43,905 bases of DNA from CBEULR01 sp965544035 (GCA_965544035.1 CBEULR010000017.1:1-43905); one strand, 5' to 3'; positions 8,015-17,119 are shown, numbered from the stretch's first letter. The notes: generated from the sequence alone by a model not told the origin. Program-made: numbers and translations.

Positions 8015-9110
8015 CGGCGTTCACCTCTTCGATATCCCGGTAATCATCCCTCTTTCCCGCCTTCAGCTTGGCAAAGATCATCCTGCCGGCCGTCGTCTGC
8101 AGCACACTGGTGACAATCACCTTGATCGTCTGGCCGATGTAGCGCTTTCCGCCGTCGATCACGATCATCGTTCCGTCATCCAGGTATCCCACACCCTGAC
8201 CGGGCTCCTTGCCGTCCTTGATCACCTGAACGGTCATTTCCTCGCCGGGCAGCACCACGGGCTTTAAGGCATTGGCCAATTCATTAACGTTGAGCACCTT
8301 AACGCCCTGGATCTCGGCCACCTTGTTCAGGTTAAAGTCATTGGTGATAATCTTGGCATTGATGCGCTTGGCCAGCTGCACCAACTTGGTATCAACGTCG
8401 GGTAAATCCTCCAGTCCCTTGGTATTCTCGTAGATCTGCACCTTGACCTCGGCCTCACGGCGGATATAGTTGAGGATATCCAAACCGCGCCGGCCGCGGT
8501 TGCGCCGCAGGGTCTCGTTCGAGTCGGCAATATGCTGCAGTTCGTCAAGCACAAAATTCGGAATTACCAGGGTACCTTCCAGAAACCCGGTACCGCACAG
8601 ATCGGCGATCCGACCGTCGATGATCGCCGAGGTATCCACCAGCTTCGCCTCGCCTTTGCTGCCCTTGTCCCGGTGAAGCCAGGGTATACCCCCCAGGAAA
8701 CCGGCAATCTCCTCCCTCTTCTTCAGGGCCACGCTCAGCCCCAGGTAGCCGAGAAACATCGTCAGCGCAATCCAGATGGCCTGCCCCACAGGCCCGAAGA
8801 AATTAAGCACGGAACCCATCAGGTTGGCAATAATAAGACCCAGTATAAGTCCAGATGAAGCAATCAGCAGGTCCTGGAGCGGGATTCTCTGCAGCGCTTC
8901 CACCGCTCTTGAAGTCAGGGAAACCGTCACGTTGATGATCCAAGGCGCCGCCGCAACCCCCAACGCCAGGCCCAGAGCCACCGCCAGTGCCGCCAGGCTC
9001 AGGCTGACGGGACGGTTAAAATACTCACTGGATACCAGCATGAATGCCGCCGCAATGCCCGCCGATACGAAAACCAATACAATGAATCCGTACGCAACTT
9101 TTCGCACCAT
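8007..9110 (-). CDS. yacL: Membrane PIN-TRAM domain protein, YacL family
   Basis: The N-terminus has four hydrophobic segments (about residues 5-27, 36-60, 80-103 and 108-130). It is followed by a PIN nuclease-like domain with acidic residues D159 (VDTSAIIDG), E190, D240 and D258 (TNDFN), and a C-terminal TRAM domain from about 288. 367 aa, typical of YacL. The cellular role is not settled in the family; PIN domains usually cut RNA. The ATG at 9110 has GGAGG 10 bases upstream; a GTG at 9116 is 4 bases away and is an alternative. It has its own promoter at 9147-9175, and ispDF overlaps its end. Confidence 0.9.
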   Translation of the reverse strand: MVRKVAYGFIVLVFVSAGIAAAFMLVSSEYFNRPVSLSLAALAVALGLALGVAAAPWIINVTVSLTSRAVEALQRIPLQDLLIASSGLILGLIIANLMGSVLNFFGPVGQAIWIALTMFLGYLGLSVALKKREEIAGFLGGIPWLHRDKGSKGEAKLVDTSAIIDGRIADLCGTGFLEGTLVIPNFVLDELQHIADSNETLRRNRGRRGLDILNYIRREAEVKVQIYENTKGLEDLPDVDTKLVQLAKRINAKIITNDFNLNKVAEIQGVKVLNVNELANALKPVVLPGEEMTVQVIKDGKEPGQGVGYLDDGTMIVIDGGKRYIGQTIKVIVTSVLQTTAGRMIFAKLKAGKRDDYRDIEEVNAVG

Positions 9111-9146
9111 CTTCACTTCACCTCCTCCCGTACATATGCTTCTTAT

Positions 9147-9175
9147 ATTATACTATTTGCTATTTTCGCACTCAA
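9147..9175 (-). promoter_or_regulatory. Promoter of yacL-ispDF
   Basis: Minus-strand TTGAGT and TATAAT with 17-base spacing. The -10 box is about 36 bases upstream of the yacL start. The -35 box touches the T-tract of the carD terminator. Confidence 0.8.
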
Positions 9176-9208
9176 TAAAAAAACTGGCGAATATTTCCGC
9201 CAGGTTTT
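9174..9208 (-). terminator. Intrinsic terminator of carD
   Basis: Minus strand: CCTGGCG and CGCCAG with flanking A/T pairs form a stem around an 8-base loop, followed by a run of T. The stem begins within the carD stop codon, so the terminator is unusually tight against the gene. Confidence 0.8.
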
Positions 9209-9683
9209 ATGCAAACATTTCATCGAGCATCGTTCGAGCCTTTTCCTCTTCAAGTTCTGTGGCTAATACCAACTCGCTAATCAAAATCTGCCTTGCGCTT
9301 TCCAGCATTCGCTTCTCTCCGGACGATAGGCCCTTTTCTCTTTCCCTGCACGCCAGGTTGCGGACCACCTCGGCGACTTCGTAAATGTTGCCGCTTTTTA
9401 TTTTTTCCAGGTTGGCCCGGTACCTTCGGTTCCAGTTCCCCGGCATATTGGTTACGTTGCCCTTTAAGAAGCAGAAGACCTTTTGCACCTCTTCACGGTC
9501 GATGACCTCTCTCAGACCAACTTCCTTACCGCTTGAGGTCGGTACCATAACCTTCATGTTTCCGATCGGTAGGCGAAGCACGTAGTACTGTTTCGACTCA
9601 CCCAAAATCTCTCGCTCTTCTATCGCTTCTACCACTCCGGCCCCGTGCATGGGGTAGACTACCTTGTCTCCGATTTTAAACAA
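9207..9683 (-). CDS. carD: CarD/CdnL-type RNA polymerase-binding transcription factor
   Basis: 158 aa. The N-terminal RNA-polymerase-interacting Tudor-like domain starts at FKIGDKVVYPMHGAGVVEAIEERE. The C-terminal helical DNA-binding domain includes NWNRRYRANLEKIKSGN and VVRNLACRERE. CarD proteins stabilise the open promoter complex, especially at rRNA promoters. The TTG at 9683 has GGGAGG 7 bases upstream; the open frame continues 27 bases beyond but without a better site. Monocistronic: a strong promoter at 9716-9745 and a terminator at 9174-9208. Confidence 0.93.
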   Translation of the reverse strand: MFKIGDKVVYPMHGAGVVEAIEEREILGESKQYYVLRLPIGNMKVMVPTSSGKEVGLREVIDREEVQKVFCFLKGNVTNMPGNWNRRYRANLEKIKSGNIYEVAEVVRNLACREREKGLSSGEKRMLESARQILISELVLATELEEEKARTMLDEMFA

Positions 9684-9715
9684 TCTGCCACCTCCCGATA
9701 CCCCTCTCACCCTTC

Positions 9716-9745
9716 AGTATACCACAAACTAACTATTCCTGTCAA
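9716..9745 (-). promoter_or_regulatory. Promoter of carD
   Basis: Minus-strand consensus TTGACA and TATACT separated by 18 bases, 33 bases upstream of the carD start codon. Confidence 0.82.
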
Positions 9746-9800
9746 AAACGCCCCTTTACGCAACCTATTTACAGTACTTGCCCTGCGGCCCGGGTCGGAC

Positions 9801-10871
9801 TTACCGGTATCTCTCCTGCAACAGCTGATTCCAGTACCTGCTAAGTCCCTCCTTGATCGAGCGTGCCCGGGTCTCACCGATTCCCTCGACTTCATCAAGC
9901 TCTTCGATGGTAGCGTTCAGGATCATGTTCAGATTGTTAAAGCGGGCGACCAGGTTCTCGATGACGGGCACGGGCAGGCGCGGGATCTTGCTCAGGATGC
10001 GAAAACCACGGGAAGAAACGTTCTGCTCGAGAATGGTGGTACCGCCGGAATACCCCAGTACACGGGCGATAAGCGGCAGATCCAGCAGATCCTCGGCCGG
10101 CCAGGATTCAATAACACCGGAAATCTGGCGGGGCGACTTCTCCTCCGCAATGGAATAATCCTGAATAACCAGCAGACCTTCGGATTCCACATTGGCGATC
10201 AGCTCCTCGAGCTGCATTGTGATCAGGCGGCCCTCGGTGCCCAGCTCACATATGTATTTCCCGATCTCCTTGACCACCCGGTTGGTCATTTCCACGCGCT
10301 GAATCACTTTACAAACTTCATAAAGGGTTACGGTATCCTCAAACTCGGTAATGCTCAGGTTGATCAGCACCCGGTCCAGTACGGCCCGATACTTCTCCAG
10401 CGTCTGGAGCGCCTGGTTGGCCTTGGTGAAAATCACCTCCAGGTCACGCAGGACGTACTTCATCGTGCCCTTGTAGATGGTGATCACACCCCGGCGCTCG
10501 GAGATCGAAATGGTCAGCGCGTTGGTCTGCCGGGCCACACGTTCGGCGGTACGGTGCCGGATACCGGTTTCATTGGAAGGGATGCCGAGGTCGGGAACCA
10601 ACTGGGTATTGGCGGCAAGGATCTTTTTGATATCCTGATCCAGAATGATGGCCCCGTCCATTTTGGCCAATTCATATAACTTGGCGGGCGAAAAGTCGGC
10701 GTTGAGCCGGAACCCCCCTTCGGCGATGTCCATCACCTCCGGACGATCCACAATCAGGATCAGAGCACCGCTTTGTGAACGCAGGATGTGTTCAAGCCCC
10801 TCTCGCAAGGGGGTGCCCGGAGCAACCACCCGGAGTATTTTCAACAACGCCTCTTCCCTGTCATCGCGCAA
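9801..10871 (-). CDS. disA: DNA integrity scanning protein DisA (diadenylate cyclase)
   Basis: Makes cyclic di-AMP from two ATP and scans DNA for branched structures. The DAC domain carries DGA at residues 72-74 and RHR at 105-107, both intact. A helical linker follows, then a C-terminal helix-hairpin-helix domain (LDEVEGIGETRARSIKEGL, about 322-341). 356 aa, the normal size. Start TTG at 10871 with GGAGG 9 bases upstream, 18 bases after the radA stop; radA and disA form an operon. RadA is a known DisA partner in Bacillus. Confidence 0.96.
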   Translation of the reverse strand: MRDDREEALLKILRVVAPGTPLREGLEHILRSQSGALILIVDRPEVMDIAEGGFRLNADFSPAKLYELAKMDGAIILDQDIKKILAANTQLVPDLGIPSNETGIRHRTAERVARQTNALTISISERRGVITIYKGTMKYVLRDLEVIFTKANQALQTLEKYRAVLDRVLINLSITEFEDTVTLYEVCKVIQRVEMTNRVVKEIGKYICELGTEGRLITMQLEELIANVESEGLLVIQDYSIAEEKSPRQISGVIESWPAEDLLDLPLIARVLGYSGGTTILEQNVSSRGFRILSKIPRLPVPVIENLVARFNNLNMILNATIEELDEVEGIGETRARSIKEGLSRYWNQLLQERYR

Positions 10872-10889
10872 CTAAGCACCCCTCCTTCC

Positions 10890-12230
10890 CTATTCCTCGA
10901 GCAGTAATTCCAGTGCCTCCGTCAACGTGCGGACATCGTAAACCTCTATTCCTTCAACGGACGGCCCGGTCCGGTTGACAGCCGGCACCACCGCCCTGTT
11001 AAATCCCAATTTAGCCGCCTCCCGCAGACGCTTATCCAGTCCGGGCACCCGTCTCACCTCACCGGTCAGCCCCACTTCCCCGATCACCACCGTACGCGGC
11101 GTCAGGGGCCGGTCCCGAAATCCGGAGGCCAGGGCCAGAGCGATCCCGAGATCGACGGCTGGTTCCTGCAGCCGCACCCCGCCCACAGCATTCACATAGA
11201 GATCCTGATTGGACAACTCGAGCCCCACCCGCTTTTCCAGGACGGCGGCCATCAGCACCACCCGGTTGTAATCAACGCCGGCCGTCATCCGCCGGGGATT
11301 ACCAAAGGCTGTGGGAGAGACCAGGGCCTGGATCTCCACAAAAAGGGGACGGGTACCCTCCATGCTCGAGACGACGGTAGATCCCGACACCGGTTCGCCA
11401 TCCGGACTGAGAAACAGCCGGGACGGATTGGCCACCTCGACCAGTCCCCGGGCGGTCATCTCAAAGATGCCGATTTCATTGGTCGAACCATAGCGGTTCT
11501 TTACCCCTCGCAGGATCCGGAAACCCTGGTGCCGTTCCCCTTCCAGATAGAGTACGGTGTCCACCATATGCTCCAGCGTCCGCGGTCCGGCCAGCATTCC
11601 CTCCTTGGTTACGTGCCCCACCAGAAGAATCGGAATGCCGGTGGCCTTGGCCATCCGGGTCAGCCGAAGCGTACACTCCCTGACCTGTCCCACACTGCCG
11701 GGTACGGCCGCCAGTGCGGCCAGGGATACGGTCTGGATGGAATCAATGATCACCATCCTGGGGTTAAGGGACTCAATATGCTGCTCGATCGCTTCAATAT
11801 CGGTTTCCGGGGCGAGGTAAAGACCGGGATGCACCGCCCCAAGCCGCTCGGCGCGCAACCGCACCTGCAGCCCGGACTCTTCTCCCGTCACATAGAGTAC
11901 GGAGCCGGAAGCCGCACTTACACGGCAGGCCGACTGCAGCAGAAGCGTGGACTTACCGATCCCCGGATCACCCCCGCAGAGCACCACCGCACCCGGCACA
12001 ATGCCGCCGCCCAGCACCCGGTCCATCTCCGCGATCCCGCTGGTATAGCGGGTCTCGTCGGCCACGGGCACCTCGGTCAGCGGTCGGGGCGGGGTTGTCG
12101 GACCGTCCGGGGCGGTCTTGCCGGTCTTGCGTTTACCGTCCGCATCGGCCACGAAAGAACCCCACTCACCGCAGCCCGGGCAGCGCCCCATCCAACGCGG
12201 GGAGTAGTATCCGCACTCGCTGCATCTCAT
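10890..12230 (-). CDS. radA: DNA repair protein RadA/Sms
   Basis: Branch-migration ATPase in recombination. A four-Cys zinc finger is at the N-terminus (C3, C6, C17, C20). The RecA-type ATPase has Walker A GGDPGIGKST at 86-95 and the RadA-specific KNRYG motif at 244-248 (usually KNRFG). A C-terminal Lon-protease-like domain carries GGVRLQEPAVDLGIALALAS. 446 aa. The ATG at 12230 was chosen because GGAG is 6 bases upstream; the ATG at 12242 sits directly against AGGGG. It is first in an operon with disA, from the promoter at 12269-12297. Confidence 0.95.
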   Translation of the reverse strand: MRCSECGYYSPRWMGRCPGCGEWGSFVADADGKRKTGKTAPDGPTTPPRPLTEVPVADETRYTSGIAEMDRVLGGGIVPGAVVLCGGDPGIGKSTLLLQSACRVSAASGSVLYVTGEESGLQVRLRAERLGAVHPGLYLAPETDIEAIEQHIESLNPRMVIIDSIQTVSLAALAAVPGSVGQVRECTLRLTRMAKATGIPILLVGHVTKEGMLAGPRTLEHMVDTVLYLEGERHQGFRILRGVKNRYGSTNEIGIFEMTARGLVEVANPSRLFLSPDGEPVSGSTVVSSMEGTRPLFVEIQALVSPTAFGNPRRMTAGVDYNRVVLMAAVLEKRVGLELSNQDLYVNAVGGVRLQEPAVDLGIALALASGFRDRPLTPRTVVIGEVGLTGEVRRVPGLDKRLREAAKLGFNRAVVPAVNRTGPSVEGIEVYDVRTLTEALELLLEE

Positions 12231-12268
12231 TTCCGACTCCATCCCCTAAAAAGAACCATACACCTTAA

Positions 12269-12297
12269 ATCATATCATTTTAGACACTTATCCACAA
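12269..12297 (-). promoter_or_regulatory. Promoter of radA-disA
   Basis: Minus-strand TTGTGG and TATGAT with 17-base spacing, in the 98-base gap between clpC and radA. The -10 box is about 38 bases upstream of the radA start. Confidence 0.7.
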
Positions 12298-12328
12298 GAG
12301 ATGACGGGATATTTCTTCCAAATACCCC

Positions 12329-14779
12329 CTAAACCTGCTTTTTGGAAACCTCCACTTCTCCGGAGTCGTTTACCCCAACAGTCACGGTGTCTCCGGCCGC
12401 AAAGGTGCCCTTTAACAGTTCCTCCGAGAGCCGGTCCTCGATCAGTCTCTGAATGGTCCGGCGGAGCGGGCGGGCACCGTACTTCTCATCATAGCCCTTT
12501 TCGGCCAGCAAGTCTTTGACCGCATCGGAGAATTCGACAGTGATCTCATTATCCTGCATGCGCCCGGCCACCTCTTTCAGCATCAGATCCACGATCTCAC
12601 GGATGTGCTCCCGGTTAAGGGCGTGGAAGACGATGGTCTCGTCGATCCGGTTCAGGAATTCCGGCCGGAAGGTCCGCTGCAGATCGCTCATCACGCGCTC
12701 TTTCATCCGCTCATAATCGGCCTCCCGGTCCTCACCGGCGGTGAACCCCAGCGGACCGACCTCCTTGATGGTGCCTACCCCCACATTGGAGGTCATGATC
12801 AGCACCGTGTTCCGAAAATCGACCGTCCGCCCCCGGGCATCGGTCAGCCTCCCGTCATCAAGCACCTGAAGCAGTGTATTGAAGACCTCGGGATGCGCCT
12901 TTTCGATTTCATCCAGCAGTACAACGGTGTACGGGCGACGGCGAACGGCATCGGTCAGCTGGCCGCCTTCGTCATACCCGACATATCCGGGAGGCGCGCC
13001 GACCAGGCGGGAAACGGTATGCCGTTCCTGGTACTCAGACATATCGATCCGGATCATCGCATCCTCGTCTCCGAAGAGCACCTCGGCCAGCGTCTTGGCC
13101 AATTCGGTCTTGCCCACGCCGGTGGGGCCCAGGAAGATGAAGGAACCGATCGGCCGGCTCGGGTCTTTCAGGCCGGCCCTCGCCCGCCGGATCGCGCGGG
13201 AAACGGCCTTGACCGCCTCGTCCTGGCCGACAACACGCTCGTGCAGCACGCTCTCCATACGCAACAGCCGTTCAGACTCCTCTTCAGCCAGCCGCTGCAC
13301 CGGAATACCGGTCCAGCTGGACACTATGTGGGCGATGTCCTGTTCCTCCACCGTCAGGCCCTCGTCACCCTTGCTCTGTCGCCAGGCTTCACGCGAGGCG
13401 TCCAGTTCCTGTCGGATCTTCTGCTCCTGATCCCGAATCTGGGCCGCCTTCTCAAACTCCTGCGCGGCGATCGCCGCTTCCTTCTCCTTCTGCAGTTCCT
13501 CCACTTTTTGCTCCAACTCACGCAGATCGGGCGGAGCGGTAAACGCCTTCAGGCGGACACGGGAACCGGCCTCGTCGATCAGGTCGATCGCCTTATCCGG
13601 CAGGAACCGGTCGGAGATGTACCGGTCGGAAAGGGTGGCCGCGGCCACCAGCGCCTCATCACTGATCCGTACCCGGTGGTGTGCCTCATACCGGTCCCGC
13701 AGACCGCGGAGGATCTCAATCGTTTCCTCGACGGTCGGTTCATCGACCATAATCGGCTGGAACCGGCGTTCCAGGGCGGAATCCCGCTCCACATATTTGC
13801 GGTACTCGTCCAAAGTGGTCGCCCCGATGGTCTGGAGTTCCCCGCGGGCCAGGGCGGGCTTCAGGATATTGGCGGCATCGATCGCCCCTTCGGCCGCACC
13901 CGCACCGATCAGCGTGTGCATTTCATCGATAAAGAGAATGATGTTGCCGGACGCCCTAATCTCATCCAGCACCTTTTTCAGCCGTTCCTCGAACTCCCCG
14001 CGGTACTTGGTTCCAGCCACCAGTGAAGCCATGTCAAGCGCCACAACCCGCTTGTTCTCAATAACCTCGGGCACTTTCCCCTCGCTGATCCGGTGGGCCA
14101 GTCCCTCGGCCACGGCCGTCTTTCCGACACCGGGGTCACCGATCAGCACAGGGTTATTCTTGGTCCGCCGGCTCAGAATCTGAATCACCCGTTCGATTTC
14201 ATTCTCACGGCCGACGACCGGATCCAGCTTGCCTTCCTTCGCCAGAGCGGTCAGATCACGCGCGTGCTGATCCAGTACCGGCGTGTTGGTCTTGCCCGCG
14301 CGGGGAGTAGCGGGCGAATGAGCCGGTTCACCGCCCAGCGGCGATCCGCCGCCCAGCGTCTGAACGATGAGACTGCGCACCTTGTTCAAATCCGCGCCCG
14401 ACCCGGTGAGAATCTGGGCGGCAACACCCTCGCCTTCCCGGATCAAACCGAGCAGCAGGTGCTCGGTGCCCACGTAATTGTGGCCCAAACGTCTGGCCTC
14501 ATCGACGGCCAGTTCCAGAACGCGTTTGGCCCGCGGGGTCAGCGTCACTTCCACTTGTCCGGGGGCCTGCCCCGGCTCGATGATCTGCTCGATCGCCGAG
14601 CGGACCCCTTCAGCATTGATGTTCAGATCGGCCAGCACACGTGAGGCGATGCCCTCTCCCTCCCGGATGAGGCCCAACAGCAGGTGCTCGGTCCCGACGT
14701 ACGGGTAGTGCATCCGGACAGCCTCTTCCTGCGCCAGCATTATCACTTTCTGTGCTCTTTTCGTAAATCTGCCGAACAT
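12329..14779 (-). CDS. clpC: ATP-dependent Clp protease ATP-binding subunit ClpC
   Basis: HSP100 unfoldase, 816 aa. Two Clp-N repeats (VGTEHLLLGLIREGEG occurs near residues 28 and 103), the first AAA module with Walker A GDPGVGKT at 214-221, a UVR-type coiled middle domain (EFEKAAQIRDQEQKIRQ, about 440), the second AAA module with GPTGVGKTEL, and a C-terminal D2 domain. It feeds substrates, including arginine-phosphorylated proteins marked by McsB, to ClpP, which is not in this window. The ATG at 14779 is 10 bases after GGAGG; mcsB ends immediately upstream. Last gene of the CtsR-controlled operon; no strong terminator is visible. Confidence 0.97.
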   Translation of the reverse strand: MFGRFTKRAQKVIMLAQEEAVRMHYPYVGTEHLLLGLIREGEGIASRVLADLNINAEGVRSAIEQIIEPGQAPGQVEVTLTPRAKRVLELAVDEARRLGHNYVGTEHLLLGLIREGEGVAAQILTGSGADLNKVRSLIVQTLGGGSPLGGEPAHSPATPRAGKTNTPVLDQHARDLTALAKEGKLDPVVGRENEIERVIQILSRRTKNNPVLIGDPGVGKTAVAEGLAHRISEGKVPEVIENKRVVALDMASLVAGTKYRGEFEERLKKVLDEIRASGNIILFIDEMHTLIGAGAAEGAIDAANILKPALARGELQTIGATTLDEYRKYVERDSALERRFQPIMVDEPTVEETIEILRGLRDRYEAHHRVRISDEALVAAATLSDRYISDRFLPDKAIDLIDEAGSRVRLKAFTAPPDLRELEQKVEELQKEKEAAIAAQEFEKAAQIRDQEQKIRQELDASREAWRQSKGDEGLTVEEQDIAHIVSSWTGIPVQRLAEEESERLLRMESVLHERVVGQDEAVKAVSRAIRRARAGLKDPSRPIGSFIFLGPTGVGKTELAKTLAEVLFGDEDAMIRIDMSEYQERHTVSRLVGAPPGYVGYDEGGQLTDAVRRRPYTVVLLDEIEKAHPEVFNTLLQVLDDGRLTDARGRTVDFRNTVLIMTSNVGVGTIKEVGPLGFTAGEDREADYERMKERVMSDLQRTFRPEFLNRIDETIVFHALNREHIREIVDLMLKEVAGRMQDNEITVEFSDAVKDLLAEKGYDEKYGARPLRRTIQRLIEDRLSEELLKGTFAAGDTVTVGVNDSGEVEVSKKQV

Positions 14780-15880
14780 TTATTCTATGCCTCCTGTTTC
14801 TTTTTGTGCTTGTTCAGGTTCACCCAGTTTCTCACGGAACAGCTTCGCCCGGAGTACGTCACAGTCGTGGGCCGAGAGCTTGCCTCCCTGCTTCACCAAG
14901 TAGGCCGGACGGGAAATCACCATCAGCTCGGAGAGCATCCGGTGGGTCAAGCCCTTGATCAAGCCGGTGTCCACACCCAGCCGCACCGCGGAGAGAAGCT
15001 GCATCGCCTCGGTCTCCGGAAGAACGTGGGCATAGCGCAGCGTCCCGTATGCGCGCATAACCCGGTCCTGCATAACCTCCGGCTTCTGCTGATAGATATG
15101 GCGGCGGGCCATGCGTTCGCGATTGATCACCTGGCGGGTGATCGAGACCAGGTTACTGATGATGTCTTCCTCGCTCTGACCCAGCGTAATCTGGTTGGAC
15201 AGCTGAAACAGATTACCCGCCGCCTCCGTACCCTCTCCATACAACCCGCGTACTGTGAGCCCCAGCTTGGAAACGGCCGTCAACACATCCTTGATCATCC
15301 CCGAGGCCGCCAATGCCGGCAGGTGCAGCATCACCGAGGCCCGGAGCCCCGTACCGACATTGGTAAGGCAGGCCGTCAGGAAACCGAAACGATCCCGAAA
15401 AGCGTAATCAAGCCGCTTCTCCAGATCATCATCTACCGCATCGGCCAGCACCCAGGCATCCTGCAGGCGCAGCCCCGGAAGAATGCACTGGATGCGCAGA
15501 TGGTCCTCCTCATTAACCATTATGCTGATCCGCTCGTCTTCAGAAATGACAACCCCTCTCATACCCTCACCCTGGGACTTTGCAAAGTCCGGGCTGATCA
15601 GGTGTTTGTCGACCAGAATCTGCCGGTCCAGAGTGGACACATCGGACAAACGCACCACTTCCAGTTCACCCAGCCGCCGTACCAGGTCCTCATTCTTCAC
15701 CGCCCGGGCGACATTGTCGATAATGTCCTCCGCGGCCTCGGCCGACAGCAGGTGGGGAAAAGGATACCCCGACAGATTTCGAGCCAGACGGACTCGGGAG
15801 GACAGTACGGTATCGCCTTCCGGAGCATCGTCGTCCATCCACGGGCTGTAAGGACTATTCAGCATCTCCTTTAACGTCAC
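14780..15880 (-). CDS. mcsB: Protein-arginine kinase McsB
   Basis: Phosphagen-kinase-fold enzyme of 366 aa that phosphorylates arginine in proteins and so marks them for ClpC-ClpP. Visible motifs are VLSSRVRLARN near the N-terminus, NEEDHLRIQ with the catalytic Glu, and the C-terminal RRHIYQQKPEVMQDRVMRAYG. Start GTG at 15880, 7 bases after a G-rich site inside the end of mcsA (26-base overlap), giving the length of the Bacillus enzyme. The ATG at 15865 is an alternative directly after AAGGAG. The longer frame to 15976 lies within mcsA. Confidence 0.95.
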   Translation of the reverse strand: MTLKEMLNSPYSPWMDDDAPEGDTVLSSRVRLARNLSGYPFPHLLSAEAAEDIIDNVARAVKNEDLVRRLGELEVVRLSDVSTLDRQILVDKHLISPDFAKSQGEGMRGVVISEDERISIMVNEEDHLRIQCILPGLRLQDAWVLADAVDDDLEKRLDYAFRDRFGFLTACLTNVGTGLRASVMLHLPALAASGMIKDVLTAVSKLGLTVRGLYGEGTEAAGNLFQLSNQITLGQSEEDIISNLVSITRQVINRERMARRHIYQQKPEVMQDRVMRAYGTLRYAHVLPETEAMQLLSAVRLGVDTGLIKGLTHRMLSELMVISRPAYLVKQGGKLSAHDCDVLRAKLFREKLGEPEQAQKETGGIE

Positions 15881-16391
15881 CGTCAGTCCCCCCTCTCTCC
15901 AGTTTCCGCTCCAGTTCACGAATCTGGTCACGCAACTCGGCGGCCCGCTCAAATTCCTCCCGGGCCACCGCCTCACGCAGCGTCTTCTTCAGCTGGTCAA
16001 TCTCTCGAACCAGCCGGTACCGTCCGTGCGAACGCGCCGGAACCTTTCCGGTGTGCACCCCGGTTCCCTGAATACGCCGCACCATCGGTTCTATCCGATC
16101 CTCAAATTCCTGGTAACAGTGACCGCATCCCAGGAGACCATTGGACGCAAACTTCCGATGGGTGAGTCCGCACTCCGGGCAGTGCAGCTGCGCCGCTTCC
16201 ACGCCGCCGGGAGCAAAAAGACCGACCAGAAAATTGTGCAGATTGGGTTGCGGCGAAGCGCCGAAGCTTCCGATCAGCTGTTCCTCCTTGGCGCAGACCT
16301 CACACAGGTTCAACTGCCGCTTGTTATTGTTCACGATTTCGGTAAAGTGAACGGTCGCCGGACGCTGTTTACATTTATCACACAGGATCAA
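15855..16391 (-). CDS. mcsA: McsA, zinc-finger activator of McsB
   Basis: 178 aa with two CxxC zinc-binding pairs in the first part (CDKCKQRP with CEVCAKEE), two more (CPECGLTH with CGHCYQEF), and a C-terminal UVR motif (EEFERAAELRDQIRELERKLE). McsA activates McsB and modulates CtsR release in Firmicutes. Start TTG at 16391 with GGAGG 8 bases upstream, 3 bases after the ctsR stop, so it is tightly coupled. All eight cysteines of the family are present. Confidence 0.93.
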   Translation of the reverse strand: MILCDKCKQRPATVHFTEIVNNNKRQLNLCEVCAKEEQLIGSFGASPQPNLHNFLVGLFAPGGVEAAQLHCPECGLTHRKFASNGLLGCGHCYQEFEDRIEPMVRRIQGTGVHTGKVPARSHGRYRLVREIDQLKKTLREAVAREEFERAAELRDQIRELERKLERGGTDGDVKGDAE

Positions 16392-16394
16392 GAT

Positions 16395-16871
16395 TCACCC
16401 CTCCCTTTGCCTAGAGCTGAACAGCGATGCAATCATCGCTTTCAGGATATTTGCGCGAATCCGATTCCGCCAAGGATGCTCCAAGTTCAAGGCGGCATCG
16501 TCCAGAGCAGCCATCATCAAATTAGCCTCCCGGGCACTGATGATCCGCTCCGAAAGCATACGGCCGATGATGCTGCGCGCATCCGCCGCTGAGACCCCCG
16601 ATTCTATCCGGCGGTAGCACTCACGCAGGAACTCTCCGGGACGCCCTGCCGGAAGCTTCACAATCCGAATAAAACCGCCCCCGCCCCTCCTGGACTCCAC
16701 CAGGAATCCCGACTGGGCCGTAAACCGGGTCGCCAGAACATAATTGATCTGCGACGGCACGCAGTTGAATTTTGACGCCAGGACATTCCTTTGAATGACC
16801 ACGTAATCCTCATCGGCTTCAGCCAGCAGGTTTCTTATATATTCAGCGATATAGTCCGCGATCGTAGGCAG
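16395..16871 (-). CDS. ctsR: CtsR, class III stress gene repressor (probable CTG start)
   Basis: Repressor of the clpC operon. The winged helix-turn-helix (IQRNVLASKFNCVPSQINYV) and the wing Gly-rich loop (ESRRGGGGFIRI) are clear, as is the C-terminal McsB-interacting helical domain. The first ordinary start in this frame is GTG at 16802, but that would remove the conserved first helix. Family-like sequence (TIADYIAEYIRNLLAEADED) continues upstream to a CTG at 16869-16871, preceded 9 bases away by AAAGGGG. This gives 158 aa, near the usual 150-156. An alternative is a frameshift: a GTG at 16881 lies in another frame. First gene of the operon ctsR-mcsA-mcsB-clpC. Confidence 0.88.
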   Translation of the reverse strand: MPTIADYIAEYIRNLLAEADEDYVVIQRNVLASKFNCVPSQINYVLATRFTAQSGFLVESRRGGGGFIRIVKLPAGRPGEFLRECYRRIESGVSAADARSIIGRMLSERIISAREANLMMAALDDAALNLEHPWRNRIRANILKAMIASLFSSRQREG

Positions 16872-16901
16872 AAACCGACACCCCTTTCGCGTTTGCTTTT
16901 T

Positions 16902-16918
16902 GTTGACTTTGACTGACC
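16902..16918 (-). promoter_or_regulatory. CtsR box
   Basis: On the minus strand, heptads GGTCAGT and AGTCAAC with a 3-base spacer match the CtsR operator consensus (tandem A/GGTCAAA heptads) at 5 of 7 and 6 of 7 positions. It lies just downstream of the -10 box at 16927-16932, so the bound repressor would block transcription of its own operon. Confidence 0.75.
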
Positions 16919-16926
16919 TTAACTAT

Positions 16927-16955
16927 AATATACTCTTTCCGAAATCCCTTGTAAA
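16927..16955 (-). promoter_or_regulatory. Promoter of the ctsR-mcsA-mcsB-clpC operon
   Basis: Minus-strand TTTACA and TATATT with 17-base spacing, about 56 bases upstream of the proposed ctsR start and next to the CtsR box. Confidence 0.8.
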
Positions 16956-17077
16956 GTATACTTTTTCTATTCTGACCTTCCATTTGCTGCGGGATACCAC
17001 CGCCCACCCCCGCAAACCCAGAACCCGTGCGTTCCGGACAAAAAGGAATCGGTGCTGAATGATAGAACATACTTTGT

Positions 17078-17099
17078 TGTGAAGCACTTGTGAAGCACT
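17078..17099 (+). repeat. Tandem 11-base repeat upstream of the permease gene
   Basis: TGTGAAGCACT occurs twice head to tail, ending 20 bases before the permease start. One helical turn of spacing would suit a regulator binding site, but no regulator is known. The rest of 16956-17119 holds no recognised purine or other riboswitch. Confidence 0.6.
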
Positions 17100-17119
17100 G
17101 TTGAAGGAAGAGGATAGCC

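Noticed and set aside
12605..14026. A 473-codon plus-strand open frame opposite clpC
   Set aside because: It shadows the conserved ClpC frame; no family features or ribosome binding site.
16956..17119. Purine riboswitch before the NCS2 permease
   Set aside because: No purine-aptamer core or paired P1 helix was seen; only a tandem 11-base repeat.
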